Assembly (NCBI RefSeq): GCF_050611725.1
Contig: NZ_JBODJB010000001.1
Span: 248,001 to 312,000, forward strand
Direction: 5' to 3'
Length of the DNA stretch: 64,000 nucleotides
From: Ferruginibacter sp050611725
GTDB taxonomy: Bacteria; Bacteroidota; Bacteroidia; Chitinophagales; Chitinophagaceae
Below are positions 35,735 through 44,646 of this stretch, in pieces. Below the pieces are notes generated by a model. It did not search any database and was not told where the DNA came from. It worked only from the letters and a program-made list of their open reading frames with translations. The first letter of the stretch is position 1. The number at the start of each line of letters is the position of its first letter. The translations under genes were made by a program, and so were the position numbers.

Positions 35735-36082
35735 TTATTTTAATTGATCCAACGGCCTTACCATTTTTACATGTAGTTCATTGTAACATATCCATGCATA
35801 AAAAACAGCCATGAATGGTGCAACAAATAACAACACATAAAATCCTCCAAGCGGTGCTGTAACCAACGCAACAAGCGTTATTAAATGATAAATAAAACGT
35901 ACACCCCATTTTTCGGTGAACCATTTATTTACGACATGCATTATCATGCTGATAACCTGCCATCCTCCTACTACAAAATAACCTACCACGAATGTACCAT
36001 CTCTTCTTATAAGACTTACAATCAAAAAACCAATGATCAATGCAATGCTGATATAGAGATCAGCTGTTTTAAACTTTTTCAT
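35735..36082 (-). CDS. Hypothetical four-helix membrane protein
   Basis: 115 aa with four hydrophobic stretches (about 9-23, 30-48, 61-79 and 82-101). No family is recognised. Its ATG overlaps the stop codon of the GbsR-type regulator by one base (TAATG), so it is translationally coupled to the regulator and may be its main target or partner. Confidence 0.7.
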   Translation of the reverse strand: MKKFKTADLYISIALIIGFLIVSLIRRDGTFVVGYFVVGGWQVISMIMHVVNKWFTEKWGVRFIYHLITLVALVTAPLGGFYVLLFVAPFMAVFYAWICYNELHVKMVRPLDQLK

Positions 36083-36588
36083 TATTTGAAGATTTTAATG
36101 ATGTTATTCAATACCCAGTTCTCATCTGCTTTTATCATTACATCAAGCATTTTATCTGCCTGATTACCAAATTTTCGAATGCCACTTACGGTGCTTACAA
36201 ACTGCTTTACATCTTTATCCTTTTTATCCCCGTCGATGTTTTCCAATTGTGCCAACAATTTCATCATTGGATCCAACTCTCTTTTTTTTCTTTCTTTGAT
36301 GATCTGCGTAGCCACTTTCCAAATATCTTTTTCGGCAGAAAAATATTCTTTTCTTTCTCCGGGAAGAATGACCCTGTCAACCAAACCCCAACTGATGAGG
36401 TCACGAATATTCATATTGACATTCCCCCTGCTGATGCCTAGTTCCGCCATCACATCATCTTGTGTAAGCGGATCGGCACTCACCATCAGCAATGCATGTA
36501 TCTGCGCCATAGTACGATTGATACCCCAATGTGTACCAAAAGCGCCCCAGCTACTAATAAATTGTTGTTTTGCTTCGGAAAGTTTCAT
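36082..36588 (-). CDS. GbsR/MarR-family transcriptional regulator
   Basis: 168-aa winged-helix regulator of the GbsR branch. The HTH region covers LTQDDVMAELGISRGNVNMN with the wing ISWGLVDRVILPGERKEYFS. A C-terminal helical dimer region follows. It heads an operon with a membrane protein, a DCC-family protein and a CoA-binding protein. A perfect 24 bp palindrome 45 bp upstream is a candidate operator for self-regulation. Confidence 0.9.
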   Translation of the reverse strand: MKLSEAKQQFISSWGAFGTHWGINRTMAQIHALLMVSADPLTQDDVMAELGISRGNVNMNIRDLISWGLVDRVILPGERKEYFSAEKDIWKVATQIIKERKKRELDPMMKLLAQLENIDGDKKDKDVKQFVSTVSGIRKFGNQADKMLDVMIKADENWVLNNIIKIFK

Positions 36589-36632
36589 GCGGTTTTATTT
36601 ACAGCATAAAGATAGTAAAGTTTTTGAATTTT

Positions 36633-36656
36633 CAATAATATTTGAAAATATTATTG
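36633..36656. promoter_or_regulatory. Perfect 24 bp AT-only-arm palindrome upstream of gbsR-like gene
   Basis: CAATAATATTT-GA-AAATATTATTG: 11 bp arms with no mismatch. It spans the stop codon of the TonB-like gene and lies upstream of a TATCTTTA box (near 36609-36616) that could be the -7 element of the regulator. Size and symmetry suit a MarR/GbsR dimer operator. It has no adjoining U-tract, so a terminator reading is less likely. Confidence 0.5.
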
Positions 36657-37391
36657 TTTTACAAATGTAATGGGTTGTATTCTGTAGGCATTAACAAGTT
36701 TGCCGTCCTGCTTTGCAGGGATCCAAGGTGGGGAATATCGGATCACCCTTTTTGCTTCCTCATCTAACACATATTCTACGGACTTACGTAGATAAAGGTC
36801 TTTACAAATGCCGGCAGTATCTACCACGAAGGCAACTCTTACCGTACCTCCTTTTTTTGATTTTGAAGCCAGATCTGCATTTAAATTATTCATCAGGTAT
36901 TTTCCCCAACCCTTAACGCCTGTCGTAAAATCAGCCTCTACTTCAACTTTTTTGAATGGACTTGTTTTTAATGTATCTTTTTTTACCGTATCCATATTAA
37001 TGGATTTTACAAGAACACCTTCTACATATTTTTCTTCAAGGATAGCTTTTCCTGTATCATTATAATACCACCAGCTTTTTTCTTTTAAATTGTTTTTGTA
37101 ATAACCACTTACGGATAACTGTCCGTTTGCTGCATATTCAAAATAATTTCCTTCCAATATTTTCAATGAATCATCGGCATAATTTCTTTCTTTCAACAAT
37201 GGCGCAGCTTTTTTATAATCGAGCCGTTGAAAATGATCGGGGTACTTATATACGATCGAAAAAAAAGCTGCTTTCTTGGCTTTTTCTATAACTGCACCAT
37301 TATCATCAAAATATACTACGTTGGTAATTTCTTGTGCGTTGATCACGGTAACGGATAAACAAAAAATAAGAAATACAATATTTATTTTCAT
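36651..37391 (-). CDS. Exported TonB C-terminal domain protein with MORN-like repeats
   Basis: 246-aa protein: signal peptide ending VINAQ, a middle section with two MORN-like repeats (YFEYAANGQLSVSGYYKNN, LKEKSWWYYNDTGKAILEE) and a C-terminal TonB-like domain (about 165-246: GGTVRVAFVVDTAGICKDLY, ending YRIQPITFVKQ). It lacks a membrane-spanning anchor and the proline-rich linker of a classical TonB, so energy transduction is doubtful. Such proteins are common in Bacteroidota. Confidence 0.8.
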   Translation of the reverse strand: MKINIVFLIFCLSVTVINAQEITNVVYFDDNGAVIEKAKKAAFFSIVYKYPDHFQRLDYKKAAPLLKERNYADDSLKILEGNYFEYAANGQLSVSGYYKNNLKEKSWWYYNDTGKAILEEKYVEGVLVKSINMDTVKKDTLKTSPFKKVEVEADFTTGVKGWGKYLMNNLNADLASKSKKGGTVRVAFVVDTAGICKDLYLRKSVEYVLDEEAKRVIRYSPPWIPAKQDGKLVNAYRIQPITFVKQ

Positions 37392-37403
37392 CTCATAAAT
37401 GTA

Positions 37404-37427
37404 TAAAAAAAGCCCGATGAACGGGCT
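37404..37427 (-). terminator. Rho-independent terminator after pdhC
   Basis: On the minus strand AGCCCG-TTCAT-CGGGCT followed by seven T, 22 bp after the pdhC stop and just before the TonB-like gene. Confidence 0.85.
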
Positions 37428-37449
37428 TGTATTAAAAATAGTTAATTGT

Positions 37450-39081
37450 TTATGCTAACATCGTTACCGGATTTTCCAAATACTTCTTCAGTGTTTGTAA
37501 GAAGGCAGCACCTACAGCACCGTCAACCACTCTGTGATCGCATGCCAATGTTACTTTCATAATATTACCCGGTACAACCTGGTTGTTTTTTACCACAGGC
37601 ACTTGTTTAATAGCACCTACCGATAAGATACATGCATCCGGCGTATTAATGATCGATGTAAATTGATCGATACCAAACATACCCAAGTTAGATACGGTAA
37701 AAGTGTTACCACTCATATCCGTAGGCGTTAGTTTCTTAGATTTTGCTTTAGCAGAGAAATCTTTAACGTCAGCAGAGATCTGAGACATTGTTTTATTATC
37801 TGCAAAACGTACAACCGGTACCACAAGACCATCTTCAACAGCCATTGCAACGCCAATGTGTACATGGTGATTTACAACGATCTTATCGCCTCTCCATGAT
37901 GCATTACACATCGGGTGTTTTTTAAGTGCAGTAGCACAAGCTTTCACCACCATATCATTGAATGATACTTTTGCCGGAGCAGCAACATCATTGATGCCTG
38001 CTCTTGCAGCAATAGCATTATCCATATCGATCTCAATAGTTAAGAAGATATGTAAAGCATTGAATTGACTCTCAGTTAAACGTCTAACGATCGTCTTCCT
38101 TATATTCGTAATTTCAATTTCGTCGAAGCTTTCTACGCCGGCAACATAACTTGAACTGCCTGCAGGGCTTGAAGCCGCAGCCGGGGTTGCAGCAGGTGCA
38201 GCAGATGGCACAAAACTGTCAATATCTTTTTTAGTGATACGGCCACCATCACCTGTACCACTCACCTGAGTAAGATCGATGCCTTTATCTGCAGCTAATT
38301 TTTTAGCAAGCGGAGAAGCGATCACTCTTCCGTTTGAAGCAGTGCTTGCAGCAGGAGCAGCAGTTGCCGCAGCTGCAGGTTGTGACGTGGTCTGTGGTCC
38401 GTTGTCTGTTGTTGCAGCAGGAGCAGCAGCGTTAGCACCGGATTTTTCAGCAGCAACAAAAGCGCTTACATCCGTACCCGGCTTACCAACTATAGCAATA
38501 ATTCCATTAATGGGAGCAGCTTGTCCGGCTTCAACACCTATATATAATAATGTTCCTTCTTCGTAACCTACCACTTCCATAGTAGCTTTATCAGTTTCTA
38601 CATCGGCTAATACATCATCACTTTTTACAGTATCTCCTACTTTCTTATTCCATGATACAATTTTCCCTTCGGTCATGGTATCGCTCAATAAAGGCATTCT
38701 GATAACTTTTGCGCCGGCAGGTAATTCAACTTTAGCAGCACTTGCCGCAGGAGCAGCAGCGGCAACTTCAGCTACGGCAGCAGCAGGACTTGCAACAGCC
38801 GCACCTCCTGTTTCTGCATCTAAAAGAGATTTAAAATCTTCTCCGGGCTTACCAACAATGGCAATGATACCATTTACCGGAGCTGCACTACCGGTTTCAA
38901 CACCGATGTACAATAAAGTTCCTTCTTCGTAACCTACTACCTCCATGGTAGCTTTATCTGTTTCTACATCAGCAAGCACATCGTCGCTTTTAACAGAATC
39001 GCCTACTTTTTTGTTCCATGCTACTATTTTCCCTTCGGTCATAGTATCGCTTAAAAGGGGCATTCTTATTACTTTTGCCAT
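37450..39081 (-). CDS. pdhC: Dihydrolipoamide acetyltransferase (E2) of pyruvate dehydrogenase, two lipoyl domains
   Basis: Core E2 subunit transferring acetyl from lipoyl-Lys to CoA. Two near-identical lipoyl domains lie at about 1-78 and 127-204, each with the lipoylated Lys in VETDKATMEV. Ala/Pro-rich linkers follow, then a peripheral subunit-binding domain (ASPLAKKLAADKGIDL) and a catalytic domain ending in CDHRVVDGAVGA (catalytic His, Asp). It is 543 aa. The linker at about residues 224-234 (TTDNGPQTTSQ) breaks the Ala/Pro pattern and is encoded by a GACCACAGACC repeat word. No E1 genes are adjacent. Confidence 0.94.
   Translation of the reverse strand: MAKVIRMPLLSDTMTEGKIVAWNKKVGDSVKSDDVLADVETDKATMEVVGYEEGTLLYIGVETGSAAPVNGIIAIVGKPGEDFKSLLDAETGGAAVASPAAAVAEVAAAAPAASAAKVELPAGAKVIRMPLLSDTMTEGKIVSWNKKVGDTVKSDDVLADVETDKATMEVVGYEEGTLLYIGVEAGQAAPINGIIAIVGKPGTDVSAFVAAEKSGANAAAPAATTDNGPQTTSQPAAAATAAPAASTASNGRVIASPLAKKLAADKGIDLTQVSGTGDGGRITKKDIDSFVPSAAPAATPAAASSPAGSSSYVAGVESFDEIEITNIRKTIVRRLTESQFNALHIFLTIEIDMDNAIAARAGINDVAAPAKVSFNDMVVKACATALKKHPMCNASWRGDKIVVNHHVHIGVAMAVEDGLVVPVVRFADNKTMSQISADVKDFSAKAKSKKLTPTDMSGNTFTVSNLGMFGIDQFTSIINTPDACILSVGAIKQVPVVKNNQVVPGNIMKVTLACDHRVVDGAVGAAFLQTLKKYLENPVTMLA
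38382..38413. repeat. GACCACAGACC word inside pdhC
   Basis: In the pdhC sense direction it reads CAGACAACGGACCACAGACC and then ACG. It is translated as TDNGPQTT in the linker before the subunit-binding domain. The same core is found in pyrD and rsmE. Confidence 0.6.
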
Positions 39082-39160
39082 AAATATATTAGTTAGCTTA
39101 TCGTTTGTGTAATTCGAGGCTCGAAATTAATGCAAAAAAGGGAAAAGAAACAAGCTTAGT

Positions 39161-40945
39161 TCAATAATCTAACTGCAATCGTAGCCGGTCTTTTAATTCT
39201 TTTACCAACGGATACTCATCAACAATGCGTTGGTACTGCTCTTTAGTGTTTAACTGGCGTTCTGCAGGCTGTGTATTCTCTTTGTTTTCAACTACTTTAA
39301 TACTGTACACTAACTGCTTATTATTAAAATGATTTTGCAGATGAGTGATCAGTTCTGCTCTTTCATTATCAATAAATTTTCTTGGCAGTTCGCCGTCGGC
39401 AACGATGTCGAAACTATAATCATCTACAATAGACAACTGTGCATTTCTGAAATTGGTGATGGCAGCCGGATTTTTTTTCTCTTTCAGCTTTTCAATAAAT
39501 GCTTCCCAGCAGGTCGTTAATTCGTCAATGGTCAGTGGTTTTATGCCTCCATCACCTGCCTGAGCTTGTTTGCTGATCTGTTGTCTGAGTTTATTCAATG
39601 AAGCCAATGAAGGTGTGCCTCCGTTTGAAGCTGGTTGCTTATTTACAGTTGCAGCAGGCTTTACTTGTGGGGCCGGTTCCTGAATGATAAGTTTTGCTTC
39701 TGTTGCAGGTACTTTAGGCTTTGCAACTGCGGCAGGTTGCGGCTCTATGATCTTCGCTTTTGTAACCGGCAGTGCTCTGAATGCGATTGCTTTTGCTCCG
39801 TCAGTTATTTTTTTTTTACTCAGACCATCTTCATTGCCCACCAATTCGATTGCTTGCTGCAGATAACTGAGTTTTATGATGGTGAGTTCAACATGCAAAC
39901 GTTTATTCTTTGCCTGCTTGTACTGAATGCCCGATTCGTTTAAAACATTCAACGCACTTACAATATATGCTGTTGAAACTTTTTGTGCAGCTTGCAAATA
40001 TTTTTGCTTGAAATCTTCTGCAACTTCTAACAACATGGCTACTTTTGCATCTTTACTTACCAGCACATTTCTGAGGAACTCTGCAAAGCCTTCCAGCACT
40101 GTATCTCCTTCAAAACCTTTGCGGTTGATCTCATCATACATCAACAAAGCATCGCTTAAATTTTGATCTTGCAAATATTCCAATAATTTGAAATAATAAT
40201 CTTCATCTAAAATATTCAGGTGCTCTAGCGTATTGGCATAAGTGAGTGCTCCGTTGGTAAAACTTACTATCTTATCTAAAATAGAAAGTGAATCTCTCAT
40301 ACAGCCTTCGCTCTTTTGAGCAATAACATGTAACGCAGTTTTTTCTGCTTTGATGGATTCTTTATCGCATATTTCCTGCAGATGTTCTACCGTATCATCG
40401 TTGGTAATTCTTTTAAAATCGAATATCTGACAACGGCTTAAAATGGTTGGAAGTATCTTATGTTTTTCTGTTGTTGCTAAAATGAAGATGGCATACGGTG
40501 GCGGCTCTTCCAATGTTTTTAAAAATGCATTGAATGCGGATGCACTGAGCATGTGAACCTCATCTACAATATATACTTTGTATTTTCCTGCTTGTGGCGC
40601 AAACCTTACCTGCTCTACTAAACTTCTGATATCATCTACAGAGTTGTTGCTTGCTGCATCGAGTTCATGTATGTTCAAAGATGTTCCTGCATCGAATGAA
40701 ACGCAGCTGTTACAAGTGTTACAAGCTTCGCCGTCATTTGTCTGGTTTTCGCAGTTGATGGTTTTTGCTAATATTCTTGCACAGGTTGTTTTACCTACAC
40801 CACGTGGACCACAAAATAAAAATGCATGTGCCAGTTGATTGTTCTTGATGGCATTTTTCAAGGTGGTGGTGATATGGCTCTGTCCCACAACTGTACTGAA
40901 GTTCTGCGGTCTGTATTTTCTGGCTGATACGATGAATTTGTCCAT
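39161..40945 (-). CDS. dnaX: DNA polymerase III subunits tau/gamma (DnaX)
   Basis: Clamp-loader AAA+ ATPase. Walker A GPRGVGKTT is at residues 46-54. The four-cysteine zinc site follows (NCEN..., ACNTCNSC), then Walker B VDEVHMLS and the arginine-finger motif ILSRCQIF. Domain III helices and a C-terminal extension with a Pro/Ala-rich linker (about 400-440) come last. 594 aa, a normal length for Bacteroidota. Its ATG is immediately preceded by the arm of a G/C-run repeat doublet. Confidence 0.96.
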   Translation of the reverse strand: MDKFIVSARKYRPQNFSTVVGQSHITTTLKNAIKNNQLAHAFLFCGPRGVGKTTCARILAKTINCENQTNDGEACNTCNSCVSFDAGTSLNIHELDAASNNSVDDIRSLVEQVRFAPQAGKYKVYIVDEVHMLSASAFNAFLKTLEEPPPYAIFILATTEKHKILPTILSRCQIFDFKRITNDDTVEHLQEICDKESIKAEKTALHVIAQKSEGCMRDSLSILDKIVSFTNGALTYANTLEHLNILDEDYYFKLLEYLQDQNLSDALLMYDEINRKGFEGDTVLEGFAEFLRNVLVSKDAKVAMLLEVAEDFKQKYLQAAQKVSTAYIVSALNVLNESGIQYKQAKNKRLHVELTIIKLSYLQQAIELVGNEDGLSKKKITDGAKAIAFRALPVTKAKIIEPQPAAVAKPKVPATEAKLIIQEPAPQVKPAATVNKQPASNGGTPSLASLNKLRQQISKQAQAGDGGIKPLTIDELTTCWEAFIEKLKEKKNPAAITNFRNAQLSIVDDYSFDIVADGELPRKFIDNERAELITHLQNHFNNKQLVYSIKVVENKENTQPAERQLNTKEQYQRIVDEYPLVKELKDRLRLQLDY

Positions 40946-40949
40946 ACTA

Positions 40950-41043
40950 CCCTAACCCCTAAAGGGGCTTTTAAATGATTATGACTGAATACACTGCAAG
41001 TTAAGAAACAGTTTTGATTGTTTCCCCTTTAGGAGAAAGGGGG
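40950..41043. repeat. Inverted G/C-run repeat doublet E5 (dnaX/acetyltransferase junction)
   Basis: The left arm at 40950-40968 (CCCTAACCCCTAAAGGGGC) ends 5 bp before the dnaX start in transcription order. The right arm at 41021-41043 (TTTCCCCTTTAGGAGAAAGG and on) abuts the stop codon of the upstream gene. It fills nearly the entire junction. Confidence 0.8.
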
Positions 41044-41045
41044 TA

Positions 41046-42215
41046 TCAAAGAATAGGGTGTCGTTTAAATTCCTTGGTTCTGTCAAATAAATACCTATAA
41101 GTAGTGAGGATACGGCTACGGAAAGTTTCTCCAAGACTCTCGGCAATGTTGATCATTTTGGGGTTAAAGTCACCGATCCACTGCATTTCGTATTGGGTAT
41201 AAGGACTTTTATCGGTCTGCATATATTTATATGCGGCTTCGCCGATGATATATGCATCAACACCTTTGCCCTGCCATTCGGGAACAATTCCAAATACAAG
41301 ACCGGTAAATTTTTTATTGGGTTTGAAATTTTTTACCCAGAGAAATTTGAGTTTTTGAAGTAAGCCGAATTTGCCGTTCAGGTGTTTGAACCATTGATTC
41401 AGATCCGGCAGGTTCACAAACATGGCAATGGGTTCATTTTTATGATAAGCAAACCAGATAATGCCTTCATCCATCACAGGTTTCATTTGTTTGAATAAAA
41501 TAACTACTTGTTCTTTGGCCATTTGTTTTAAGCCTCCATGCCCCGCCCATGCTTTATTATACACTGTCGTAAAATCTTCTGCATATTTTTCAAGATTGTT
41601 CTTACGAATATGATCAGATGAAAAATCTTTATCTCTAGTAAGAGCGGCATGACGATCATATATCTTTTTCATCAGCGGTTTACGGGGTTCTAATCCAAAA
41701 CATATCTGATGAAAAAAAGGCTGAAAGCCATAATTCTCAAACAGCGTAACATAATACGGCGGGTTGTAATTCATACAGTACAAAGGCTCATCGAACCCTT
41801 TTGTTACCATACCCCACCAACGATCTCTTTCGCCAAAATTAATGGGACCATCCATTGCTTCCATACCATGTTGTATGAGCCAGTGTTTGGCATTATCCAA
41901 TAAAAGATCAGCCGCATCCTGATTGTTGATGCATTCAAAAAATCCAATGCCACCAACAGGCACATCATCTCCTTTGTTCTTATATTTTTTGTTGATGAAT
42001 GCGGCTATTCTGCCAATGAGGTTTCCTGCATCGTCTTTTAATATCCAACGCACAATTTCGCCGGTACGAAACGCTTTGTTCTTCTGTTTATCAAATACCT
42101 GGTTGATGTCTTTATCAAGAGGGCGAATCCATTTAGGATCGTTCTTATAGAGTTCTACAGCAACTTGCAGAAACTCCTTCGCTCCGTTTGTATCGTTTAC
42201 CGAAATTAATTGCAT
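41046..42215 (-). CDS. GNAT-like acetyltransferase family protein (YghO-type)
   Basis: 389-aa cytoplasmic protein. The N-terminal half contains DPKWIRPLDKDINQVFD and GRIAAFINKKYK, then GPINFGERDRWWGMV. The C-terminal half contains FGIVPEWQGKGVDAYIIGEA, which resembles the acetyl-CoA binding motif of GNAT enzymes. The substrate is unknown. A TAATTTTG box at 42220-42227 is only 4 bp before the ATG. Confidence 0.75.
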   Translation of the reverse strand: MQLISVNDTNGAKEFLQVAVELYKNDPKWIRPLDKDINQVFDKQKNKAFRTGEIVRWILKDDAGNLIGRIAAFINKKYKNKGDDVPVGGIGFFECINNQDAADLLLDNAKHWLIQHGMEAMDGPINFGERDRWWGMVTKGFDEPLYCMNYNPPYYVTLFENYGFQPFFHQICFGLEPRKPLMKKIYDRHAALTRDKDFSSDHIRKNNLEKYAEDFTTVYNKAWAGHGGLKQMAKEQVVILFKQMKPVMDEGIIWFAYHKNEPIAMFVNLPDLNQWFKHLNGKFGLLQKLKFLWVKNFKPNKKFTGLVFGIVPEWQGKGVDAYIIGEAAYKYMQTDKSPYTQYEMQWIGDFNPKMINIAESLGETFRSRILTTYRYLFDRTKEFKRHPIL

Positions 42216-42219
42216 TGAG

Positions 42220-42227
42220 CAAAATTA
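42220..42227 (-). promoter_or_regulatory. -7 box TAATTTTG adjoining the acetyltransferase start codon
   Basis: Four bases (CTCA) separate the box from the ATG. The rest of 42228-42415 has no visible gene. It holds a short perfect hairpin AGGACG-CTA-CGTCCT at 42348-42362. Confidence 0.5.
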
Positions 42228-42415
42228 AGGATAATGGCAAAAACTATTTTTCTTATGTAATTGTCATTAACACTTTGGTTATTCCTTCCAAACAACATCT
42301 CCGGAACGGGACGTTGTGACAATTATAAAAGTAATAGTATTAGTTATAGGACGCTACGTCCTCGGCTCAGTTTAAGCTATGAGAGATACGAATGCTGGGA
42401 AGGAAAAAATTCCTG

Positions 42416-43492
42416 CTATTTCTTTTCGTTCGAAGAACGTATAGGTATACAAGCACCATTAACATGGTCGAGCTTAAAGTCGTACTTAATATTACTTTTT
42501 TCTCCGGGGAAAAATGCAGCCAATTGAGTTACAAAAAGCCACATCACCAACCTTGCTGTATGGTCTGTTTCTAAATTTAGCTTTCCGGTAAAAAAGAAGT
42601 CGTTGTCTTTTTTCTCTAATAAAGAATACGTGTTGTTAATATTGATATATATCTTCTCATCTTTGACCACCGCATAAACATCAGGAATAAAATAATCCAT
42701 ATTATCATCAGCTGAGTAACTCTTCTTTTCAACCTTTACCAATCGGCCCTTTTTAAATTTCGCATCAAAATCTGTATACTCGGGGAATTGATGTTTTAAA
42801 GAGAGAAAGGAAGTATAAACCCCATCTACAAGCGTATCATAACTATAAAGAGCAATGTCTTTCTTTTCAATGCTATCAATATTTATCACTTCACTTCGTG
42901 AAAAATATTGTCCATTCGAATTACCTGAATTTGTAAGATTTCTACTGATAAAATCAACGATTGCCTTATTAGCTCTCTTATAAGCCCTTTCAAGTCTTTT
43001 ATATACATTTCCTCCAAACAATTCTATTTCTTTCAGTTTTACAATTGTATCAATATGATCTATTCGGCAATACCCTTTTTCTGTTACACTGTACAAATTG
43101 GCTCTAAACAAAAATGACCTGTTAAAATTTTCCATGTTAAGGCTGGTAAATTTAAATCTGCTTAGTTGGAGTAAAAGCTTTCCGGAATCGATTGGAGAAG
43201 CATTTAACGAGTCAAACAATTCTTTAAATTGAATACTTAATGGATTTGGAGTTTTGATAAAATATAATTTATCATCTGTTGTCAGTCCTTCATCTTTTGC
43301 AATATACCCAAGATCTTCTATACCCTCTTTCCTATTATCTAAAAAGTCAAAACTCTTGTACTTTCCGTTAACTACTTTTTCTGCAGGAATAGCTATTGAG
43401 AAAGTATCGGTCGTGAACAGTGAATCTGTTTGAGCAATTGCTCCGAAAAAAATAAAGAGTAAAATAACAAAACAGAACGATTTTATGTACAT
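42416..43492 (-). CDS. Hypothetical exported protein
   Basis: 358-aa protein with a signal peptide (FCFVILLFIFFGAIAQ). The mature part is mixed alpha/beta, with basic helices near residues 160-185 (KRLERAYKRANKAIVDFISR) and one cysteine pair (Y-C-R and GACIP). No family is recognised. It sits 41 bp downstream of the M23 peptidase gene in the same direction. Confidence 0.7.
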   Translation of the reverse strand: MYIKSFCFVILLFIFFGAIAQTDSLFTTDTFSIAIPAEKVVNGKYKSFDFLDNRKEGIEDLGYIAKDEGLTTDDKLYFIKTPNPLSIQFKELFDSLNASPIDSGKLLLQLSRFKFTSLNMENFNRSFLFRANLYSVTEKGYCRIDHIDTIVKLKEIELFGGNVYKRLERAYKRANKAIVDFISRNLTNSGNSNGQYFSRSEVINIDSIEKKDIALYSYDTLVDGVYTSFLSLKHQFPEYTDFDAKFKKGRLVKVEKKSYSADDNMDYFIPDVYAVVKDEKIYININNTYSLLEKKDNDFFFTGKLNLETDHTARLVMWLFVTQLAAFFPGEKSNIKYDFKLDHVNGACIPIRSSNEKK

Positions 43493-43533
43493 ACGGATAT
43501 TATTGAGCCGCTAATATAATTGATTTAATGGTT

Positions 43534-44115
43534 CTAACGTACACCTCTATACCATTTCCCCGGACGAATATATTTGATCCCTTTTCTCGTTTTAAATCTT
43601 ACTAATATTTCTTTTCCATTTGCATCAATAACTTGAAAATGTAAATGAGGAAATGCAGTATAGCCCGTGTTACCTGAATAGCCGATATCCTGGCCCTGTT
43701 TAACGGAGTCTCCAACTTCTACCAGTGATCCATTTAATGATAAATGCCAGTACTGTGCTTCACTGCCATCCCCATGTTTAATAATGATGTGATTGCCTTC
43801 AGAAAGATATTCGTCTTTAAGTCCACCTTTATCACTATCTTCTTTTACTTCAATAACCACCCCGGCTCTGGCTGCACATACTTTACTGTATTTTCGCATT
43901 TTGAAATCATATGCTAACTCATTCTTATGACTCATTTTACTGTTGGCACCTTGTATAAAAAGAAACCTGCTTCCGCTTCTGTATGGAAGTGAATAAATAA
44001 AACTGGTGTCGGGTTTCAGGAGGCCACTCTTTAAATAACGGATCTCTTCATTCGTTAACTGACCAAATACGATCTGACTCAGAAAAAGACCACAAAAGAA
44101 AAGAATGAATTTCAT
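43534..44115 (-). CDS. Exported M23-family metallopeptidase (LytM-like)
   Basis: 193-aa exported protein with signal peptide ending IVFGQ. The LytM core shows the zinc His in SHKNELAYDF (H-x(n)-D pattern), the GVVIEV strand, GNHIIIKHGDGSEAQYWHLS and the final HLHFQV motif. Members cut peptidoglycan cross-links or act as adaptors. The key His and Asp are present, so it is likely active in the periplasm. It is the last housekeeping-type gene before the accessory island. Confidence 0.88.
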   Translation of the reverse strand: MKFILFFCGLFLSQIVFGQLTNEEIRYLKSGLLKPDTSFIYSLPYRSGSRFLFIQGANSKMSHKNELAYDFKMRKYSKVCAARAGVVIEVKEDSDKGGLKDEYLSEGNHIIIKHGDGSEAQYWHLSLNGSLVEVGDSVKQGQDIGYSGNTGYTAFPHLHFQVIDANGKEILVRFKTRKGIKYIRPGKWYRGVR

Positions 44116-44484
44116 ATAAATATTTTATGGATAAAAATACCATTTCCCTTACAGTCTAACGTGCATGAATACGTTAAACTATTGTTTATGCTTTTTTACA
44201 AAAACATAATTCAACCAGAAAGATACTACCAATGGCACTAAGAGCTGATATAAAAAAAGAGCAACGCCAAACCAGGTTTCTATCTTTTGTCCACCCCGTA
44301 GCAATTAAAAACTGGTGTCTTCGCCTTGGTTTGTGGCACACGAAACAATAATATTTAAACTGGTTATTTTTAACAATGTATTTTTTTTGTGCTATAGATC
44401 TGCGGTTTCGTGTGCCAGGAGAGTACATACTACTTGGTACAAGATACTAAGGAGGAGTAAAATCCTCCTTATTTTATTTTTAGA
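44116..44484. other. Gene-free left edge of the accessory island with 13 bp inverted repeat
   Basis: No convincing gene is present. TGGCACACGAAAC (44334-44346) and GTTTCGTGTGCCA (44405-44417) are perfect inverted copies 58 bp apart. A related word, CTCCTGTGCCACGAA, occurs inverted at the far edge of the island (48781-48795). This looks like a boundary sequence of mobile DNA. Confidence 0.5.
44449..44481 (+). terminator. AAGGAGGA/TCCTCCTT hairpin with T-rich tail
   Basis: AAGGAGGA-GTAAAA-TCCTCCTT, a perfect 8 bp stem, then ATTTTATTTTT. It reads as a terminator on the plus strand. It ends 3 bp before a small ORF, so it might instead sequester that ORF's leader. Confidence 0.5.
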
Positions 44485-44646
44485 ATGGCTGAAATTTTTG
44501 TACATACAGATACTCTTTCAGATAAACAGAAAGAGGTATTCGATACCACATTAGCGTTAATAAATGGCTTAACCTATAAAGAGGCAGAAACAGTATTATT
44601 AGAGCTTTTATCTAAGATTAAGACTACTTCTTTGTTAACTGCTTGA
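44485..44646 (+). CDS. Hypothetical small protein (53 aa)
   Basis: ATG at 44485 opens a 53-residue frame (MAEIFVHTDTLSDKQKEVFD, then TLALINGLTYKEAETVLLEL, ending SLLTA). It is amphipathic and helical, and not recognised. Its codons look natural rather than like a shadow frame. Its 3' end overlaps the convergent 88-aa ORF by 23 bp. It is possibly cargo of the mobile island. Confidence 0.5.
   Translation: MAEIFVHTDTLSDKQKEVFDTTLALINGLTYKEAETVLLELLSKIKTTSLLTA

Noticed and set aside
44186..44428. 80-residue minus-strand ORF at the left edge of the island
   Set aside because: Composition is irregular (many Arg, Cys and aromatic clusters), it overlaps the 13 bp inverted repeat and has no plausible leader; treated as a chance frame.
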